The notes under the pieces were generated by a model. The model worked only from the letters and a program-made list of their open reading frames with translations. It did not search any database and was not told where the DNA came from. Shown here piece after piece: positions 61,835 to 64,000 of a stretch of DNA of 64,000 bases (positions within the stretch are counted from its first letter, which is position 1; every line of letters starts with the position of its first letter). Origin of the DNA: Methanoculleus sp. 7T (lineage in GTDB: Archaea > Halobacteriota > Methanomicrobia > Methanomicrobiales > Methanoculleaceae); the NCBI RefSeq assembly GCF_023195915.1, contig NZ_JALPRP010000002.1, positions 434,001 to 498,000 on the forward strand, in the 5' to 3' direction. The translations under genes and the position numbers were made by a program.

Positions 61835-62635
61835 ATGGAACTCTCCCCTATCGGGCTCGTGCGATCGCATATCCGTTCCCGGAGCGATATGCCGGTCCAG
61901 GGCGTCGACGCCGAGATCGAGGTCTTTCCCGAGTATGCAGCAGCACTGGAAGGTATCGAGGAGAACTCGCACCTGATCCTGATCTGCTGGCTGCACGAGG
62001 CGGACCGAGGGGTCCTGCGGGCGGTGGCCCGGAAGGTCTCAGACGACCTCCCCGAGAAGGGCGTCTTCTCCCTCCGCTCTCCCGCAAGGCCGAACCCCCT
62101 CTCCGTCTCGGTGGTGCGGCTGCGCGGCGTCAGGGAGGGGCGGTTCCTCGAACTCGCGAACGTGGACCTGATCGACGGGACGCCGGCGATCGACCTCAAG
62201 CCCTACCAGACGGGGTGGGACTGCGTCTTCTCGGCGACCGGCCACGACCGGACCGAGAAGATCCGGAAGATGGGGCCCGGCGAATACCGAGAAGGCCTCA
62301 TTCGCGAGGCCGTGAACTACCACGGGGAACTCTGCCCCGGCGCGGCGGTCGCGGTGCGTATCGCAGAGGCGGCGACGCGCATCTTCAGATGCGACCTCTC
62401 GACGCCGCAGGTCTCGGTCGCGCTCGGTCCTGACCCCTGCATCGCCGATGCGCTCATCGGGATCACCGGTGCGCGACCGGGTAATCGCCGGTTGGGCTGT
62501 TCGAGCGAGGATTGTTATGTCTTTACCGGCCCGGGAGGGGAGGCGGTCTTCCGCATCCGGACCGTGCCGGCGAGTGTCGACGCAATCCTCGCATCCAGCG
62601 AAGCGTCGCTCTTCGACTGCGAGGTCCGCCGATAG
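61835..62635 (+). CDS. TrmO (TsaA-like) methyltransferase fused to an FmdE-like domain
   Basis: 266 residues from the ATG at 61835. Residues about 1-135 are the TsaA/TrmO fold (ELSPIGLVRSHIRSRSDMPVQG ... RSPARPNPLSVSVVRL ... DGTPAIDLKPY), a SAM-dependent enzyme family that methylates N6-threonylcarbamoyladenosine in tRNA. The rest (about 155-266, HGELCPGAAVAVRIAEAA ... LGPDPCIADALIGITG ... CSSEDCYVFTGPGG) resembles a short FmdE domain with conserved Cys/His. The joining of these two is odd; the stand-alone FmdE gene ends 69 bp upstream. Confidence 0.85.
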   Translation: MELSPIGLVRSHIRSRSDMPVQGVDAEIEVFPEYAAALEGIEENSHLILICWLHEADRGVLRAVARKVSDDLPEKGVFSLRSPARPNPLSVSVVRLRGVREGRFLELANVDLIDGTPAIDLKPYQTGWDCVFSATGHDRTEKIRKMGPGEYREGLIREAVNYHGELCPGAAVAVRIAEAATRIFRCDLSTPQVSVALGPDPCIADALIGITGARPGNRRLGCSSEDCYVFTGPGGEAVFRIRTVPASVDAILASSEASLFDCEVRR

Positions 62636-62734
62636 AAATGTGGTTACAATTTAACTGAAAGTAATGCATTATTCTATACATGCCCGGACGGGGGAGCCGG
62701 AACCCCCTGATCCGGTATACCACCGAGGAGCAGC

Positions 62735-64000
62735 ATGCCACGCCGTTACTTGAACCTCACCCCACTCTCTGAAGCGCTCGCATCAATGCGGCGGACGTTT
62801 CCCCCTCTGGACCGTGCCGAGACCGTACCGTTGCGCCTGGCTGTCGGCAGGGTGACGGCCGAACCGCTGTATGCAGAGTATTCTGTCCCCAAGGTCGATA
62901 TCGCGACGTTCGACGGTTACGCAGTCAGGAGCGAGGATACTCTGGGAGCGCAGGACCAGCGGCCGTTGCCGCTTGCGGATTGTGCCCGCATCAATACCGG
63001 CGAGGTGCTCCCTCCTTCGTTTGACGCCGTCGTCATGATCGAGGACACCTGGGACGACGGCGGCACACCTTGGATCAGGAAGTCGGCCGCGCCCTGGCAG
63101 CATGTCCGGCATTCCGGCGAGGATATCAGGGCCGGGGAACTCATCCTCCCGAAAGGCCATCAGGTTCGGCCGTTCGACATCGGCGCGCTCGCGACCTATG
63201 GCATAACCATGGTGAAGGTGCGGTCGGTCCGGGTCGGGATCGTCCCGACGGGGAGCGACCTCGTGCCGCTCGGGGTAGCGCCCGCACCCGGCCAGACAAT
63301 CGAGACCAACACCCTGATGGCGGAGGCCTACCTCACCCGGATGGGGGCGACCTGCCGCCGTTACGGGATCGTTCCCGACGACCCGGATCTGATCCGAGAT
63401 GCGCTCGAGGAGGCGGTCGCCGAGAACGACCTTGTCATCCTCTCGGCGGGTTCGTCGGCCGGAACCCGGGATTTCTCCCGGGATGCTGTCGGCGCGCTTG
63501 GGGAGATCGTCTTCCACGGCATCGCGGTCAGGCCGGGAAAGCCGGTGCTGCTGGGAAACGTCGGCGGCAAGCCGGTTCTCGGGATGCCGGGCTACCCTGT
63601 CGCCGCGCAGACGGTCCTTCGGGAGATTGTGGGGGACCTGCTTGCGTGGTGGGGGCTCGCGGCGCCGAGAGGCGAGGAGTTGGACGTCCGGCTGTCGCGA
63701 AAAATGACGTCGGATCTTGGGTTCGACGAGTTCGTCCCGGTCTCGGTCGGGCGGGTGGACGGGACCTGCTGGGCGACGCCGCATCCCCGGGGAGGCGGCA
63801 TCCAGATGGCGGTGGTCCGAGCGAACGGCTACCTCCACATCTCTGCCGGGCGCGAGGGGATCGAGGCCGGCGAGGAGGTGCGGGTCCGGCTCACCGTTCC
63901 GCCGGCAATGATCGCCAGCACGCTCGTCTGTATCGGCCAACGCAGTCCGGCGCTCGCAGAACTCCAGAACTGCCTCTCGGACACCGGCTACCTGCTCCAC
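62735..64000 (+). CDS. moeA: Molybdopterin molybdenumtransferase MoeA, 3' end outside window
   Basis: 422 codons are visible from the ATG at 62735. MoeA inserts molybdate into adenylylated molybdopterin. Seen are the opening SEALASMRRTFPPLDRAETVPL, the FDGYAVRSED region, the catalytic block GSDLVPLG ... SAGSSAGTRDF, and RPGKPVLLG ... GMPGYPVAAQ, followed by domain IV. The last 25 codons (LVCIGQRSPALAELQNCL) look like the start of the periplasmic-binding-protein-like domain that many archaeal MoeA proteins carry. Its product is the cofactor that FdhA needs. Confidence 0.93.
   Translation, partial: MPRRYLNLTPLSEALASMRRTFPPLDRAETVPLRLAVGRVTAEPLYAEYSVPKVDIATFDGYAVRSEDTLGAQDQRPLPLADCARINTGEVLPPSFDAVVMIEDTWDDGGTPWIRKSAAPWQHVRHSGEDIRAGELILPKGHQVRPFDIGALATYGITMVKVRSVRVGIVPTGSDLVPLGVAPAPGQTIETNTLMAEAYLTRMGATCRRYGIVPDDPDLIRDALEEAVAENDLVILSAGSSAGTRDFSRDAVGALGEIVFHGIAVRPGKPVLLGNVGGKPVLGMPGYPVAAQTVLREIVGDLLAWWGLAAPRGEELDVRLSRKMTSDLGFDEFVPVSVGRVDGTCWATPHPRGGGIQMAVVRANGYLHISAGREGIEAGEEVRVRLTVPPAMIASTLVCIGQRSPALAELQNCLSDTGYLLH

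Overview
The window is about 61% G+C, gene-dense DNA from a hydrogenotrophic methanogenic euryarchaeon. The best fit is Methanomicrobiales, probably a Methanoculleus-like organism; the genus is inference from memory of gene content. Supporting genes are an archaeal alanyl-tRNA synthetase with its N-terminal zinc ribbon, transcription factor TFE, the aTrm56 tRNA methyltransferase, formate dehydrogenase FdhA/FdhB, FmdE-family proteins, the methanogenesis-marker DUF2099 protein, the methanogen homocysteine operon (DUF39, NIL-ferredoxin, UPF0280) and many PAS sensor proteins. Several promoters show archaeal TATA-like boxes, and many start codons lack a Shine-Dalgarno (SD) sequence.

Layout. 1-9.2 kb: two PAS sensor proteins (the first cut by the window edge), a Zn/Cd-type and a CopB-type P-type ATPase, a bicupin lipoprotein and a SHOCT membrane protein. 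9.2-18.7 kb: small enzymes (acylphosphatase, nitroreductase, HtrA-like protease, alpha/beta hydrolase), surface proteins including a cupredoxin that has lost its copper-ligand loop, a PAS protein with no kinase ATPase domain and a PemK-like protein. 18.9-24 kb: a minus-strand parA-mcp-cheW-cheR operon whose cytoplasmic receptor carries a tandemly triplicated PAS domain. 24-29 kb: a membrane metallopeptidase, a lipoprotein, adenine deaminase (apparently a CTG start), an acyltransferase-like membrane protein and DUF2099.

29.2-31.3 kb: an overlapping three-gene operon of a CARF-like ligand sensor, a PIN-type nuclease and a HAD phosphatase, with no CRISPR locus in view. This is the best candidate for an undescribed signalling or defence system. 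31.7-38.7 kb: a DUF6573-like/HTH protein, a 1436-residue membrane HEAT-repeat protein and an XRE-ImmA/IrrE plus PIN toxin-antitoxin-like pair. 38.7-40.1 kb: a non-coding stretch with a tRNA-Leu(GAG) gene, a 17-bp minisatellite and a 45/46-bp tandem array. 40.1-44.2 kb: core genes (ACT regulator, HD protein, TFE, ATP-grasp, aTrm56). 44.2-44.9 kb: a second repeat-rich gap. 44.9-47.5 kb: the homocysteine operon. 47.6-53.8 kb: a PEGA surface protein, NIF3, a SWIM protein, AlaS, a membrane HTH protein and a 42-residue zinc ribbon too short for ordinary gene calling. 54.1-56.6 kb: a lower-GC restriction-modification island (HTH, TSPPY methyltransferase, MvaI/BcnI-type nuclease). 56.7-64 kb: an ArsR regulator, fdhAB, an FmdE protein, a TrmO-FmdE fusion and a 3'-truncated MoeA.

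The last block forms a molybdenum/formate module: MoeA makes the cofactor that FdhA uses, FdhB passes electrons to F420, and FmdE proteins relate to the formylmethanofuran dehydrogenase system. Three intergenic regions share a composite repeat with a strong G/C hairpin, and a fourth has related fragments. All assignments are by eye from motifs, with no database search.
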